A stretch of DNA of 32,195 nt, taken from assembly GCA_964374095.1 (NCBI GenBank), contig CAYJXJ010000033.1:1-32195 (forward strand), in the 5' to 3' direction. Each line of letters opens with the position of its first letter. The first letter of the stretch is position 1. Positions 31,543 through 32,195 of the stretch are shown in pieces. The DNA is from CAYJXJ01 sp964374095. Lineage in GTDB: Bacteria; Elusimicrobiota; Elusimicrobia; UBA1565; UBA9628. The notes below the pieces were generated by a model. It searched no databases and was not told the origin of the DNA. It saw only the letters and a program-made list of their open reading frames with translations. Both the position numbers and the translations under genes were made by a program.

Positions 31543-32195
31543 CCTGGGAAGTTCAGGCAACCCCTTCGAAACTGGCCTGGGCAGCCTTCGGCAACCTCCT
31601 TGACCACCGCCCCGAGAGCCTGCGGGTCGGCCCTCGGTTCCACGGAGTCGGCCGGCGCGATGACATAGACGGGAACCGTCAAACCCTGGCGCCGTGAGGA
31701 ATATAGGTCCAGGCTCAGTTGGCTTTGGTCGAAACTGGTGGTCGGAGTAATGCTCATCATCTGGGACAGGTTCGCCGGACGCTGGAACGACCCCAGAGCG
31801 CGCGCCCCGGCGCTCCTGGTCCGCGCCGGGTCCTTCCCGATGCAGACGAGCTTGTTCACCATGGGTCTCTCGCCCTCGAGCTGAAGGCCTTCAAGGGCCC
31901 TGATAGCCCCAAGGGCTGCGTCCGAGGCGCGAACGGCTTCCCCCAGGTGCTGCTCGGGCGCCATGTAGGCGGGAGTCCCGGAGGTGTCCTGCTGGGTGAG
32001 TTGGCTGATCGTGTCCTTGGCCCGCCGCGCAAGGCCAAAGTCCATTACCTTGACATAGCCATTTGCGTCGATCATGATGTTGGACGGCTTGAGGTCGCGG
32101 TGTAAGACCTGCCTTTTGTGGGAGTAGGAAACCGCCTCGCAGACCTGTCTGAATATCCCTTTGCAGGGTAACTACCCAGGTCCTTGCCTGCCAAC
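31543..32195 (-). pseudogene. Remnant of a Ser/Thr protein kinase (Hanks type)
   Basis: On the minus strand a frame open from about 32171 encodes IFRQVCEAVSYSHKRQ, the catalytic loop VLHRDLKPSNIM, VKVMDFGLARRAKD and TSGTPAYMAPEQHLGEAV, the core of a bacterial kinase. The C-lobe then fades: RASDAALGAIRALEG and LEGERP loosely match DxxxLG...GerP, but later residues do not fit. The N-lobe is missing: a TAG at 32172-32174 interrupts the frame, and a shift there would restore GSYPAK before GIFRQV. The frame runs on antisense into the PIN gene, with no natural C-terminus. This looks like a decayed or truncated kinase. An alternative is sequence error near the right end. Confidence 0.65.

Noticed and set aside
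1..32195. tRNA, rRNA, CRISPR array or transposase gene
   Set aside because: I looked for cloverleaf-like sequence, regularly spaced direct repeats and transposase motifs on both strands and saw none. The tandem repeats found are coding and only 18 bp.

Overview
The window is a high-GC, gene-dense stretch of bacterial chromosome, probably from a metagenome assembly, since it contains a run of ten Ns. The gene content suggests a diderm from a poorly cultured lineage. A Tad-type Flp pilus operon, two PorV/UPF0164-type outer-membrane barrels, a large FlgD-like Ig-repeat surface protein with a type IX-like C-terminus, and several GT-C membrane proteins, two of them with TPR tails, fit Elusimicrobiota best. 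That placement is inference from content, not from a marker tree.

Layout. (1) 1-4543, minus: a Tad/Flp pilus operon with its own promoter. In transcription order it holds a 53-aa Flp-like pilin, a 72-aa Flp pilin, a TadE-like protein, CpaB, a short secretin, and a single frame joining a CpaE-type MinD-like ATPase to a CpaF/TadA secretion ATPase; this last gene runs off the left edge. (2) 4577-9009, minus: a large Ig-repeat protein followed by, and overlapping, a PorV-like barrel. (3) 9161-16315: a coiled-coil/TM/propeller-like protein, a GT-C/TPR protein, a divergent TMTC-like GT-C/TPR protein, and a second UPF0164 barrel with a coiled-coil tail. A perfect 61-bp palindrome sits between the convergent genes and supplies the stop codon of one. 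(4) 16318-19025: tsaD and a DUF2723 membrane protein. (5) 19279-19818, plus: a TlpA-like thioredoxin. (6) 19815-24477, minus: an envelope/division operon of an unknown anchored protein, FtsX, an EnvC-like LytM activator and an S41 protease; the protease is broken by the assembly gap. (7) 24555-30734, minus: site-2 protease, trpS, scpA, scpB, glgA and a DUF5693-like membrane protein, mostly overlapping. (8) 30809-31542, plus: a VapBC-like toxin-antitoxin pair. (9) 31543-32195, minus: remains of a Ser/Thr protein kinase.

Two themes cross the window. First, the head genes of several transcription units (flp-like pilin, tsaD, the 24477 gene, the toxin-antitoxin operon, and less strictly the M50 gene and the divergent GT-C pair) carry a sigma70-like -10 hexamer only 5-14 nt before the start codon. 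In five of them a -35 lies exactly 17 bp upstream of the -10. This predicts leaderless or near-leaderless transcripts. Second, genes within operons are packed with ATGA, GTGA or TTGA overlaps, so translational coupling is probably the main way downstream genes are expressed. Two genes (scpB and the barrel at 16315) also carry in-frame 18-bp tandem repeats over the start codon, which multiply the candidate starts.

No tRNA, rRNA, CRISPR array or transposase gene was recognised. The most notable items are the CpaE-CpaF fusion, the leaderless-promoter pattern, the barrel/Ig-repeat pair with a type IX-like C-terminal domain, and an ftsX-envC cluster without ftsE in which FtsX seems to lack the usual cytoplasmic coupling region.
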